64,000 nucleotides of DNA, taken from NCBI RefSeq assembly GCF_037975245.1, contig NC_092571.1, forward strand, positions 19,430,917 to 19,494,916. The letters are read 5' to 3'. Made by a program: the position numbers and the translations under genes. Shown here one piece after another: positions 1 to 11,477 of the stretch. Within the stretch, counting starts at the first letter, position 1, and each line of letters starts with the position of its first letter. Source of the stretch: Apostichopus japonicus. Taxonomy: Eukaryota; Echinodermata; Holothuroidea; Aspidochirotida; Stichopodidae. Below the pieces are notes generated by a model. The model made no database searches and was not told the origin of the DNA. It saw nothing but the letters and a program-made list of their open reading frames with translations.

Positions 1-295
1 TGAACGATTCTTTCTATGCGTTTAATAAAATCTACAGAGTATATTTTGTAGTGGCGTGTAGTGATTAATAGACTTAATATTAAGCCATTATATTAATAAT
101 TTTGCCTGAATGGTTATAAAATAGCGTTCGTATCATAAAGAGTGGATTGATGTGAATCTTAAGAGATAAAATTAATGAAAAACTAGCCAGTGGTTTTAAA
201 GTTTTAATTGAAATGCTCCAATTTATGACGAACACCTACACCAGAGTAACCAATGATCATAATGATCAATATTTCCATAGTTATTTTATGTTTTA

Positions 296-634
296 TTTAC
301 ACCCACACTTCACATCATTAATAACTCCACTAATCTTGCATATGGCTTCATCCTTCTCACTAGTATTCTGTTTCGCCAGCCTAACTAACGATGTGTTTAT
401 CGTATTTAAGTACATATCGACTGTATAATGTATTTACACCCACACTTCACGTTATTAGCAATTTCAGTAATCTTGCATATGGCTTCATCCTTCTCACTAT
501 TACTCTGTTTCGCCAGCCTAACTAAATATGTGTTTAGCGTATTTAAGTATATATCGACTGTATAATGACACCCACACTTCACGTCATTAATAATTTCAGT
601 AATCTTGCATATGGCTTCATCCTTCTTACTATTT
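296..634. repeat. Tandem repeat, ~135-bp unit, about 2.5 copies
   Basis: The block beginning ACACCCACACTTCAC recurs at 299, 436 and 568 (spacings 137 and 132). Each copy continues through a shared stretch containing CTTGCATATGGCTTCATCC; the third copy is truncated. I see no coding function. Confidence 0.85.
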
Positions 635-1429
635 ATTCTGCATAATTCTGCAAAATGTAAAAGCCAACTTTGCTCATTCTTTTGCCTCTAGAGGATGGAA
701 ATCCTCTGACTGTGTTTAATTATTCTCCACCGGCTGAATGAGATTTAGGTAGGCTTCGGTTATGCTTTTTTACATTTAACTTTAACCTCTTCCATTTATG
801 ATAATGCCATTGAAAATATCTTTAATTCCTTTTCTGAAAGAGTTGGAATAATATATTAAATATAATAATAATAAAAGAAAATGCAAATTCTCAGTGAATC
901 GATTACTTTAAACCAAATACATTACTTACATCGCAGACCATTCAAGGTCAAGCCACAGTAATTCGTTGCAGAATATTCGTTTTCAAATATGAGAACTCAA
1001 TCTTTCTTTTCTGTTGTATTTATAAGCTGTTCTGCCTCCGGTCCTGGCGCCAAAGTGGTACTAGATTTTTGACCAGAAAGTGATGTACCTAATATGCTAA
1101 CTTTTGTTTAGAGTAGCAAACACGTGTCGTGTTCTACGAATATGTAAGTGAAAAACAGTTTGCTGGACGTGTTTTCAGCTCTGTATTTACAATACTACAT
1201 ACTAAAGGGCCGAGGATCCTCCACAAATTAAGGCTGAAAATTGAGCACAGGCCATCCTGTGGCGAAATTTGCGTTTCTTTGCTAAATCGATCTAGCCTAT
1301 CGCGCCTAACTTAGGCTTAGGCCTAAGCTATGCCAGTAACTTGCCATTTTCTGTCGCGAAGCATTCTCTCTTCTTCGTCATTAACTGAACCAGACAAACC
1401 ATAATCTTCGCGTGTATCTGGCTCAAACA
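635..1429. other. No gene recognised
   Basis: AT-rich sequence with only short, frame-broken open stretches. I see no splice-flanked exon, RNA gene or repeat that I can support. Confidence 0.5.
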
Positions 1430-1670
1430 TGATGCTGTGGCAGAGAGGATGAAGGCGGTGGCATTTGAAGCAACGAAGGTTCCGGGTTCGATTCCCGGCC
1501 AGGTCATAGTATATGGTTGGTTTTACATCCAACAGGAAACTACAGTTTTCCCATCTGAGATGACTTTCTACATTAAAAAGATTCCAAAGTTGAGTTAAAA
1601 TGTTGAATTGGAAGCCACCCGACGTGTAAGTTATAATCCATAAGTCCTTGCGGATTTCTCCCACATTTGT
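1430..1670 (+). repeat. tRNA-derived SINE-like element
   Basis: An A-box-like TGGCAGAGAGG at about 1438 and a canonical B box GGTTCGATTCC at about 1487 sit at tRNA-like spacing, with a 5-bp T-stem around the B box (CCGGG...CCCGG). The upstream bases do not pair with the 3' acceptor side, so this is not an intact tRNA gene. It fits the head of a tRNA-derived SINE. The 3' boundary near 1670 is a guess. Confidence 0.55.
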
Positions 1671-1689
1671 GGTCGCTTAAGCGTCGTTA

Positions 1690-1815
1690 AAATAACTGCT
1701 TATTGTTATCGTCATCGCCATCGCCATCGTTATTGTGTTATTATCGTTATCGCTAACGCTATCGTTATTGTTATTGTTATTGTTATTGTAATCGTCATCG
1801 TCATCGTTATCTTTA
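1690..1815. repeat. Simple repeat (GTTATT / ATCGTC type)
   Basis: Imperfect triplet and hexamer microsatellite dominated by GTTATT, GTTATC and ATCGTC. Read on the minus strand it gives an Asn/Asp-rich peptide, which I regard as spurious. Confidence 0.85.
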
Positions 1816-2744
1816 TAGTTGGAGAGGTCTACAATTTCCAAGTAAGCGCCGCCTACATGCGTGCCGTCAACAAAATCAACAAGAAACACCTAATCAAGTT
1901 TAAAATAATTTTTAACTCCAGTCTCTATATCTTTCAATTTTTGCTTTTTCCTTAGTGGCTTGACCGCATCGCTTTTGTCAAGTTTCTTCCACTTTTGTAA
2001 AATATTCAATCGTAAACTTTGAAATGCTTGCTTCCTTCTATACATTTATTAACTTATTCTTTATTATTTCTATTACGGGTGTGGAAGTAAATATCCAGTT
2101 TGGATTAAGACATTACCAAGGAGTTGACAGTATAAGAATCGTGGCGCTAGACTCAAATATAACGAAACCCACTTTCATCGACTGACAGGCAAGAATGGAC
2201 AGTGAGTCATTGGCGTTGGAAGACCGGATTTCTGTTGTTAAGTCATGATTATTAAATACTCTCATATCTCATCTTAAGCATTTTGGAAGGGAAAGGTGAT
2301 GAAAGTGTGCAGTTTATATATGGACATTAATGACAAAATGTCTCGGTTTCTTTCCAGGTCATTTGTGGTCAAAAGAATGCGTCTTTGAAATTCACAAAAG
2401 ATGCTCCCCCTCTATCAAACTTTTGCCAATGTGCCCAAACATGATTACAGCAGGGAGTTGTTATGGAGAAACACCCTGATTAAAGTGTATCGATTTGTAC
2501 TGTTAGCAATTCTTCTTTTTTAAGTATATAGTATCGATAGAAGGCGTAATAGAAAATAAGTTGCATGCATGATAACTGATGGCATATATATGGGAAAAAA
2601 ATCATGTTAACACATCCAATTGTTTCTTACTCGTACAAACTCTGTTGCATGTTTACGTTACAAATAGATTCAATTGATACCTGTGAGTTTAACAGCGTTG
2701 GTGCTCTAGTTTCTGATACTGTTATCACACGGGAGGCCTCTATA

Positions 2745-3035
2745 CTAACCTCACAGTAATGATATTTTGTAGATCATTTACTGAATTAAAAAAACATCTT
2801 GCTTGCTCTAGAGCAGGTATCTTTACAATGTTTGTTGTGCCCATTTTGTGTACTTTGCTCCTGTAGCGCTTCTGAGCAGTTTTGTTTTAACTGGATAAAA
2901 GCGCTTTAAAAATTCTTATATTATTATTATTATTATTATTATTATACTTGGTCCATGTGTTAACTAACCTCATAATGATATTTTGTAGATCATTTACTGA
3001 ATTCAAAACACATCTTGCTTGCTCTAGAGACAGGA
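2745..3035. repeat. Pair of ~60-bp direct repeats flanking a SINE/LINE-like 3' tail
   Basis: A block containing ATGATATTTTGTAGATCATT and ending near CTTGCTTGCTCTAGAG occurs at about 2758 and again at about 2973. Between them is ...GGATAAAAGCGCTTTAAAAA... followed by an ATT microsatellite (about 2920-2945), a pattern typical of the 3' tails of L2-type LINEs and SINEs. The family is not identified further. Confidence 0.5.
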
Positions 3036-3170
3036 ATCACGGTTTTGGGTATATCCCAGCAAGCAGAAAACGTTTTCATAACATTTTTAAAGGAGCCTCT
3101 AAAACATGTTTTTTATAACGTTAAACAGGCGCGTATCCAGGGGGACGTTGGGGGCGCGCGCCCCCCGGGT

Positions 3171-3300
3171 AAGAAAAGGAGGAGAGAAAAAAAAAGAGAA
3201 GAGAAAAGGGAGAGAAGAGGGAAAAAAGAGGAGAGAGGAAGGAAAGGACAAAAAGAGAAGAAAGAGAGAAAAAGGAGAAAAGGAGGGAGTAGAAGAAAAA
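3171..3300. repeat. Polypurine tract (~130 bp)
   Basis: The + strand is almost entirely A and G over about 130 bases, with runs of GAGA, GGAA and AAAA and only single interruptions. Open frames across it on both strands (Lys/Arg/Glu-rich, or Ser/Phe/Leu-rich) are compositional artefacts. Confidence 0.9.
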
Positions 3301-4034
3301 CGCCAAGACACCGGGAATAGAACGAGGAACAGTGACATCATTACAACGCTGCTCCCTTTTATATACACAGGGTAGCCAGTGACGGATGGAGGATTTCGGA
3401 AGGGACGTGCGCCTCACCCTACCCCTTACACCGACAACTCCATTTTTGATGTTTCCATTTTTCCTCTCTCACTATTGTATCTATGTAAACTATAGTGGTC
3501 TATCATAACGCGTTTGTGTGTATGAACGCCTTAAACAATTGTACAATGAAACCAACTGTGGCTGGTCTCGAACTCGACCGAGTCGTCGGGGAACATGACG
3601 CATTTCGGGAAGGGCGACCGCCCCCCCCCCCCGAGCATATATTTTTTTTATGATATCGCTAATGATTTTAAACTAGAAATTGCTTAGATGCAACTAACAA
3701 GGCCTGGGAAGTGTCATTTCCAGCGATCTTGGAGGCATTTTCGGCCAAATGTTCTTGTACGCTTCGCGCCAACCCCTTGAACCATAGTCCTGGGTAGTGC
3801 CATTTCCAGCCATCTGGGAGGCATTTCGGCCAAAATTTTCTTGAACGCTTCGCGCCAACTCATGGTGGCGCTACGCTTAGATAGTTTGCCTACAGGCTTC
3901 GCCCCTCCCATGGCAAATTCCTCGCTACGCGCCTGTTCGAATTTGTAGAGTAAACAGCAGATATCACATCATATCAGTGAGCATAAAAATGGCGTTCCAG
4001 GATGAACAGCCTCAAAAGTGTCTATGTCTGTAGT

Positions 4035-4521
4035 CAAAGGCGTAGGAGCCCAATTTGATTTGGGGGAGCTGTAACGACTTGCCCGAAACATGTAACCAAA
4101 TTTTTCGCGCGCTCCGCGCACGTTCAAGATGTTTATTGTCAATATAATATAATGATCACTTATTACATCGCATGACATCGTGTGCCGTGTACAGTCCGTG
4201 AAAGCTGCGCAGTATACCGCGAGATGCTCATGTAAACAACGAAATATCTTATGTAGATGGAGAAAAAGCATAGGCCTAGAGGTCTAATTATGTCAAAACT
4301 CTCTTTTACATTAGTAATGGCGGATTAGTCGGCCAAGCTTAGAATTTATTTTAATTACCAAGGAGATAATTTTTGAACTATTCATTTCCTTTAGCTACAT
4401 CATTGCAATTTATTTTTCTTTCAGTAGGTGTCCGAAACATTCTCAGCATACTGCCCGAAATTTCAGAAAAAAATATTTGGTTGGGGGTTGCAGCCCCCGC
4501 CCCCCTCCTCCTACGCCTATG
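4035..4521. mobile_element. hAT-like MITE (family B), nested
   Basis: The ends are CAAAGGCGTAGGAG and the complement of CATAGGCGTAGGAGG. The flanking octamers TCTGTAGT (4027-4034) and TGTGTAGT (4522-4529) match at 7 of 8 positions, as expected for an aged 8-bp hAT target duplication. Its interior matches the element at 33574-33924, including TTATTTTTCTTTCAGTAGG. It is non-coding. Confidence 0.75.
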
Positions 4522-5361
4522 TGTGTAGTGTTCGGTTTCGGAAAAATCTGGTATTTTTTTCATTTCCTTCAACGAAGTTTTATAATAGCCGTTATAAGAG
4601 GTTTTAATATTTGTACACCAATAAATTAACTGTGTCTGAACTTTCGAAAATTTCCTGACCAACATTCTTCATCATACTTCCCTCCTTTCGTGCAATTTTG
4701 ACCGGTCTGTTAGGGGTTGAAGGAGGTTTATCTATATTGGTAGTCCATAGATGACATTTTTTTGCAACATTATGGGTATGTTTTGAATTGAGTTTATTCA
4801 CGAGAAATGTGAATTTTCAAATTCTGAACAAATAATGGGCTTAAAACCTTCAAAAGTGGGGCTGTCGGGTATACAAAAGCAATGATCCACACGACATGCG
4901 ATGAGGTCGAACATGATGTGTGACTGGTGACAATCTTGAAAAAGGTTATGGATGGGAAAAAAACTATTGGGAAATACTAGGTTCTCAGGCAAAAGTGTAC
5001 ATCTGGTTGGTCATTTTTAAGCCCGAGAAGTGCCATTTCCGGTGATCTGGGGGGTTTCAAAACCAGAAATTTTCTTGTACGCTGCGCGCCAACCGATGGT
5101 GGCGCTCCGCTTAGATAGTAATTCGCGCCCCCGGGTTAGAAAATCCTGGATACGCCCCTGTTAAATGTGGTGTTATAAAAACGTCGGCATAACGTTTTTA
5201 TGAGATATTAATGTTATATTATTGTATTAATAATTGAACGAAAAAATGTTTTGAAATAAAAGCCTGAAAACGTTTTCGTGACATATTTATTACACCACAA
5301 ATAACGTTATCAAACCGAAAGAAGAAACGTTTCAATAATAAAAACGTTTTTGTGTTTGCTA

Positions 5362-5960
5362 GATTATTTGGTAGACTAATAACAGGTGTACTTATATGCC
5401 AGGTGTGTAGCTACACTTTATATTGGTTGTTATGGTTTTATGCATCCGTTTGAGCGAATATTATAGTACGTAACAAGTCCTAGCTCCCAACATTAATTTA
5501 ACTGTATCACGCGTTACAGAGGTTCTACGAAAGGTTGGATATTGCGTTCATGTCTAGACTATCAACTTTATTTAAACAGACTAGCATGTAGAAGATTAAA
5601 AATGTTTCATTTCGATTCAAATCTCTCAGCTAATTGTCTTTGTTTGTTGATAATTGTCTTTTACCAATGCAGAACTGTACTAGATAATTGGTTACGTCAC
5701 CATGACGCGTATTAAGCAATCTGCATTGGAAAATTATTATCCTCTTTGAATAGAGTGTTACGTCTTTCAAGTTTGAATAAACAACCACCTTCATCAACTT
5801 ACCGGACGAGATGTTTCCGATGAACATTTAACTAACCCAAAACAGGTCAGAAAAATTAACTCTTTTGGAGATATGTTTTAAATGCTGCTACGTATTCGAC
5901 ACACGAAGAATTGAGCAAGTTTTACCTAGCCACAATTATGCTTCTTCATTAATGCATTAA
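5362..5960. other. No gene recognised
   Basis: Unremarkable AT-rich sequence between the MITE and the CGTTCGTC microsatellite. I see no supported exon. Confidence 0.45.
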
Positions 5961-6150
5961 TTCGCCCGTTCGTCCGTTCGTACGTTCGTCCGTTCGTACG
6001 TTCGTCCGTTATAACACCACATTTAACGTTATAAAAACATATTTTAGAGGCTCTTTTAAAAATGTTATGATAACGTTTTGTGTTTGCTGGGTTCGTCCGT
6101 TTGTCCGTTCGTCCGTCCGTCCGTCCGTCCGTTCGCCTGTTCGTCTGCAT
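5961..6150. repeat. CGTTCGTC / CGTCCGTC microsatellite split by a MITE copy
   Basis: Repeats of CGTTCGTCCGTTCGTA (about 5961-6010) and GTCCGTCCGTCC (about 6092-6150) flank about 80 bp. That insert is the reverse complement of the 3057-3125 MITE end joined to the sequence after 5165. The short Arg/Thr-rich and Val/Arg-rich open frames here are artefacts of the repeat. Confidence 0.85.
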
Positions 6151-6897
6151 GACAGTATTGTTAACTGCGTTGGAAACAGTTCAGACATGACGTCACAAAC
6201 AATACCAGATGCTCATTTTAAAGGCAAAGCACTAACTGCATCAACTTTAAACAGGACAATAAAATAATCGTTTCGTGTTGTCTCTAAGTGTGCATACCGT
6301 GTCGTTACCGACAATTTTATTGAGTTTTGGTGTCAAATGACCGTGATCGGTGTTTATAAACATTATAACAACAATTCGTATATACACGTTTGCTTAGGTA
6401 ATAGAACATTTTACCAAAGAAAACATTTTGCATTAGGTTATCACTTCCTCCCTTCCCATTCCGAGCCCCTACCCCTCCCCCCTACCCCCCCCCACTCCTG
6501 TGCACCATTGATCAATGATTAGCATAGTCATCAGTTCGGATGTTATTGTAAATTTACAGCCAAACACACAGGCAAGCATATAGCCAACACTATATCTGTT
6601 CATATCCACTTGTTACATGCGAGTGTTAGCTCATTGTTTAACGCTCATTGCACGTTATTTCTAATAGACTCATCTACTGACGATACTGCTATACACCGAG
6701 AACAATATTTCCTATAGGTTGCTTAGCAACCCAGGTTTTCTCACAAAAGTGACTATGCTCTCCTATTGGTTGTGGCTACTCATTGCAGTCGCTGTTATGC
6801 ATAGCGGAGGTGTAATTAAATTCAGTGATCGTGTTCCGAGGGTACAGGCCGATTAGTACTGGATAAATACGCACATTCCATATACAGTACAATGAAA

Positions 6898-6968
6898 TGG
6901 ACGCCATAGCAGACCGCTATCCTATAGTAACCGTAGGCTTACGTGGCTCTGTTGACAGCTTGAGAGAT
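6898..6968 (+). CDS. Possible first coding exon of an unknown gene
   Basis: An ATG at 6898 opens a frame of about 24 codons (MDAIADRYPIVTVGLRGSVD...) that runs into a near-consensus 5' splice site, AGAT followed by GTAAGT at 6969. The base composition looks more coding-like than the flanks. I could not find a downstream exon in phase, nor recognise the peptide. It could equally be a chance open stretch beside a cryptic donor, so confidence is low. Confidence 0.2.
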
Positions 6969-7975
6969 GTAAGTAATAATACAGCAAATTTATTCCATGT
7001 GATGTTAAGGAAATGTAATGGGAGATTGCAGGTATTTAGAAAGATCTAACAAGGTAGATAAAAGACCGGATGTGTTGTGATGTCTTTTACGAATATAGAC
7101 ATATGGCAGATGATGAAAGTATGTCGAGACACACCGGACTTGCCTAAGAGTGATTAGGAATTATTCCCAATGCTCGGTCATCGTTTCTCGAAAGGTCGAC
7201 TTGAATATTATAATGCTAGCCTAAGTCTACAGGTGGATAAATTCGTTTATAATGAATGAAGGCCGTTGTTGATAAATAACTGAACAAGTAATGCATAAGG
7301 AATACTTGATGTAACTATTGTATAACATGCATGTTAACTTAAAACATTGTGATTATCTCAAACCAGATTTGATTCGTTAATCGTGTTACTCAATATCCGA
7401 ATAGATATATCTGAATAGCATAGGGCAAGGTCTATAGCTAGGCTATACATGCAGTTTCCACAAATGCCACAATGTTGTCGACTTCCGTAGATTACTAACT
7501 TAGTATAATATGATGATGATGTGATCTTACCGACTGCAATTCTACACAGTGCAACTAAACGAGCCTAACCGTGATACTATTTCACTATAATCTGAAGAAA
7601 GAGAGGGGAGGGGGCGCAGGCCTAATTGGCAAAATGATTTTCTTAATGTAATACGGAGAGGGTTATATACTCATCTATGAACCACTGTCTCAATGCAGTG
7701 AGGGTTTATTTCATTTCCATTTAGTGTCCCCCACCTCTTTTGTTATGGAAAATTACCTTTGTTTTCAAGAAATATCACCTGTCCAGAATTCTGTCCTGAA
7801 ATACCAGCAGAGTTGTATTCATTGTTAGCTACTGTCCAAACGATACATGTATTTACTTCATACCAGTCAAGTCTCATTCTTTGAAGAGATCTGCGAAACT
7901 CCCCTTCATGCTAAGCATACTGTCCTGCAAGTGTCGACACATGTCTGTGTAGGCGTTGTAATGTACTGTACCAAG
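6969..7975. other. No gene recognised
   Basis: No exon, repeat family or RNA gene that I can support. If the 6898 exon is real, this would be its first intron. Confidence 0.4.
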
Positions 7976-9311
7976 CAGTGGCGTAGCTACGGGGGGGGGG
8001 GGGGAGGGGGGCATGGTGGGCGACAGCCCCCCTTTGAAAGCTTGTCGCCCCCCAGTTGCCCCCCACTGGGATTTTGGGTGTTGAAAATAAATTACATGTG
8101 CGAAAAATATATCATTGGTCTGAGTGGTCTCGAATCTCCATGATGACCACTCATGAACGACCCTTCGACCGTGGACAGGCAGTAGGCTATAGTTGCTGAA
8201 AAAACCTGACGTGACATACAGTAGCCCATAGGTCGAGAAGACATCTACAGTAGTCGCACTGTACTGAAAACGCATGTTAACGACGGTCGAATTACATAAT
8301 TCCTGCTCTAATAAATACAGGTGCGTAGCCAGGGGGGCGAAGGGGGAGACCGCTCCTCTCCCCCCCCCCCCCCCCGTGAGCATATTTCCAGCGATCTGGG
8401 AGACATTTTCGGCCAAAATTTTCTGCTTAGATAGTTTCCAATGCCAAGTCTACGGCTTTGATAATTTGCCTACAGGTTCGCCCTCCCTTCGAAAATCCCT
8501 CTCTATACGCGCCTGAATAAATACTAATACAAACAGCCAACCAGGATCATGTAACCAGTGCACATTAACTGATCAAACAAGCTAGTGAGCTATACTATAC
8601 CCTTATAGAAAGGTGGTTTCCAGGTACTGGAATGCCAAAGAAGATGTTAAAAGGTAAAAAAAGGCTGACATCATACAGGTTTCTCACATCATTGCTCGCT
8701 TCATTGCCTCGATAAGTTTCTGTTACAATTTCAATCGGGTTTCCACTTCTGGAATGTGTCCTGATGCTCTTAAAACCGCTGAAAAAACAAATTTGCAAGA
8801 CAATACTATCGCTGAGAACTACCGGCCAATCAGTCTATCACCCTAATAAATTTTCAGACGCAATCTTTGATGTCAGTTTTACATATAGTTTGGTCATTTC
8901 AGTATGTTACTTGCCTGAAAGCCCAGTCAATCTTTCCTTATTTTCCACGCGCAATTTGCAGATTCGTCGAAAAATGTCAATGCCGGTGTCAAACTCACAA
9001 AAGATATGTCATGGTATTTCAAAGTAACTTACCAAACTGTTTTTTCTTTCTATTTCACTAAACTATTTGATGACCATATCAAGACATGGGATCTCAAAAT
9101 AAAGGATGTTGAGAAAACTTTACAGCAGCTTACAAGGCCTGGGAAGTGTCATTTCCAAGGATCTAGGAGGCCTTTTTAGCTAAAAATTTTGGGTACGCTG
9201 CGCGCCAACACATGGTGGCGCTCCGCTTAGATAGTAACAAGACGCCCTCCCAGGAAATGGTCTAGCCCCCCCAGCGCCCCCCCCACTGAAAAAATCCTGG
9301 TTATGCTACTG
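7976..9311. mobile_element. Non-autonomous hAT-like transposon
   Basis: The ends are CAGTGGCGTAGC and the complement of CAGTAGCATAAC. A perfect 8-bp target duplication GTACCAAG lies at 7968-7975 and 9312-9319. The 8-bp duplication and CAG-type ends point to the hAT superfamily. The interior has no transposase. Its right part (about 9135-9240) carries the CATGGTGGCGCTCCGCTTAG block also found in the MITEs at 3.8, 5.1 and 33.3 kb. A smaller element is nested at 8318-8515. Confidence 0.8.
8318..8515. mobile_element. hAT-like MITE (family A), nested
   Basis: It starts CAGGTGCGTAGCCAGG and ends with the complement of CAGGCGCGTATAGAG. A perfect 8-bp target duplication AATAAATA lies at 8310-8317 and 8516-8523. 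It is 198 bp, non-coding, and contains a long C tract. It sits inside the larger 7976-9311 element and is therefore younger. Confidence 0.85.
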
Positions 9312-9319
9312 GTACCAAG

Positions 9320-11420
9320 TGTCAAGTACATACAGCACATACGTGTCAGTCTGGAAGACGTGAAATATGACAATTGAGTTTGTCAAATTGGCTGTATTTA
9401 AGTATGAATTCGAGATTATTTCCTATGTTTTACAAAGGCATTGCTTTGCACGAGGTAACAAAATGATGCTGAAGTTACCCTTCGTTCCCTTTACAAATCA
9501 GCTTCCGTATAGATGTATACCTAGTTGGGTCGTTAGTTTTATATCTCTTGGACTGTACAGTTATCTGTCATTTTGCTCATTAACGCAATGATTATATGTC
9601 AATGTTACCTTCTTTCAGAGGTTTGAGTTTTATACAAACTTATGCAAAAAAACAACAAAACAACACAGAAGTCCATGTAGGCTACAATTATAGAAAACTC
9701 CAGGATTAGAAGCATAGGTACCTTGTGTGAGTTTAATGCATTGAGAAATGAAAATGAGAATGAAAAGAATAATTATCCATTGTAAACCCCAGTCTTCTAT
9801 CACTAGGACTGTAATCATGCAAGAATGTCTGTGTTACGTCAAGTGAACTCTTCACGTGGTTAAAATGCACTTAAAAAACTGAAAAGAGAACAGATATGAC
9901 TAAAGCAGAGTAATTGACATCTGCTGTTATAGTTTATTAGTTCAAATCTGGCCGCTATATAGCAGCCAGCTGTGCAAATTCCAATGCCATTAAACATATC
10001 ACTTAAGGTTTCGCACTGACAAATCGTATACCCACAGGTGTTTTGGAATCTTACCATTAGAATGCAACTAGTATAATATATTAAACATCTTGCTGGTAGT
10101 GTATCCCTATGTGATAGTGTTCATCATTATACAAGTACGAACCGATGGTAAGCTCTCACTGTGTATATGATGAACACTATCAATGTGTATTGCAGTCTAT
10201 AGCCTATACGTAGAGTGCAGTAGCTTTTATATATAACAGAACTTTATCGTGGTATCTACAAGATTTTTAATGAGTGGCAAGAAGGTATTACGTTTAGGAA
10301 AATTAGAGGAGTACATTTGGAGATTGAGACCTGATTGAACCACAAATTCAACAGTTCTGGAAGTAGAAAGGGAGGCCACTCAGAAGCAGGAATTGATCTT
10401 GATGGCTTAAACTAGATGAGTAAGTCGAGTGCATTTAAAAGGTAAAATTCTACAACTCAGTCCACCTGCCCGCAGCAAATATTGCCGCGTTTTAACATAA
10501 AAGCATGATATATACTTGTAACCACTTGATGTATTTCCCGGTGCCCCTCAATTTGTGCACACAAAGTTGGGTGGTGTCTTGCTTGGCTCGATTTTATTAA
10601 ATGTAGTTAAATTATTCATAGAAATTTATTTATACATTAGGCGTTTTGTACGTTATAAACCCTAATAAAGTTGTATCAGCAAAAACATTATACCTCCTAT
10701 CTGATAGATATAGCTAAAATTAAACCTGCCTCTGGGATAATTCTACCAGTCATAGTTTCCGGCATTTGTAACATAACCTGTGAATCATCATAATATGCAT
10801 AATTAGCACAATTTCATTATCCCAATAAGCGTTTAGTATTGAATGAATCAGGTTTCCATAATAGTATTACATGGTTTAAGAAGACTAGAGTACAGGGAGA
10901 AACCTGACAAGACATTGTATATATTTACAAGTTCAATTAAAGGGTAATGTACCTTCGACGGCAAATCGTTGAGAGCAGATAGTTATGTTTAAGCACCTTT
11001 CAAGGGGGGGGGGGGGGGGAACCTGACAAGACTTTGGAGTTATTAACAAGGTTCAAATGACTTAGGACAAATGGTTATGTTTACATAGGGCCCTAGGGTG
11101 AGTTGTAGCGCCACCCGTGTAGGTCTTCGCTTAAAATTATATATATGGTACTTTGGCTAGTCCTTAGTTGAAGATTATCCCATAGACGAAAAGATGGCCA
11201 TCCTTCGTTAAATAGATACCCATTCGTCCAAGTGATAAGAAATGGAAGGAAACGGAATGGTTGCCATGGTTGACGAATTAATTCATAGATTGAGATGGAT
11301 ATATTTTACTGTCCATGGTTTCCATGATTGACAGATTTATTCATGTTTTTTAATATGTTATGTCCACACACATTTCATCAGTTCTATCAAACAAGGGGGC
11401 TCAAAGCTACACTTTTACCG

Positions 11421-11423
<3 letters not shown>
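9320..11423. other. No gene recognised; one hairpin
   Basis: No supported exon. The only structure seen is a 16-bp perfect inverted repeat, TGATAGTGTTCATCAT at 10112-10127 with its complement at 10167-10182, separated by 39 bases. A poly-G tract lies near 11010. Confidence 0.5.

Positions 11424-11474
<51 letters not shown>
11424..11474. repeat. (TA)n microsatellite
   Basis: About 25 uninterrupted TA dinucleotides. A second, less regular TA/TAG-rich patch lies at about 11768-11812. Confidence 0.95.

Positions 11475-11477
<3 letters not shown>

Larger units (their letters stand above)
3126..5160. mobile_element. Composite MITE with CAGG(C/G)GCGTATCCAGG ends
   Basis: The left end is CAGGCGCGTATCCAGG and the right end is the complement of CAGGGGCGTATCCAGG. 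TTAAA is duplicated at 3121-3125 and 5161-5165, and the related empty site at about 6011-6091 has one TTAAA. The element contains a polypurine tract (3171-3300), a partial relative of the same family (about 3600-3936) and a separate nested element (4035-4521). The 5-bp duplication differs from the 8-bp duplications of the related elements at 8.3 and 33.3 kb. It carries no transposase coding. Confidence 0.75.
3057..5361. mobile_element. Foldback-type MITE interrupted by a younger MITE
   Basis: The left end (about 3057-3125) starts CAGCAAGCAGAAAACG. The right end (about 5166-5361) finishes CGTTTTTGTGTTTGCTAG, its imperfect inverted complement. Both halves are rich in AACGTT motifs. Without the insertion at 3126-5160 the element is about 270 bp. 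A related, uninterrupted copy in inverse orientation lies at about 6011-6091. Confidence 0.7.

Noticed and set aside
1430-1510. Functional tRNA gene
   Set aside because: A and B boxes are present, but the acceptor stem does not pair. The same holds for 34690-34790.
1323-1664. 113-codon minus-strand open frame
   Set aside because: It lies across the tRNA-derived SINE; the AGNRTRNLRCFKCHRLHPL segment is the antisense of its tRNA-like head.
3015-3417. Lys/Arg/Glu-rich and Ser/Phe/Leu-rich open frames
   Set aside because: They come from the polypurine tract inside a MITE, in several overlapping frames at once.
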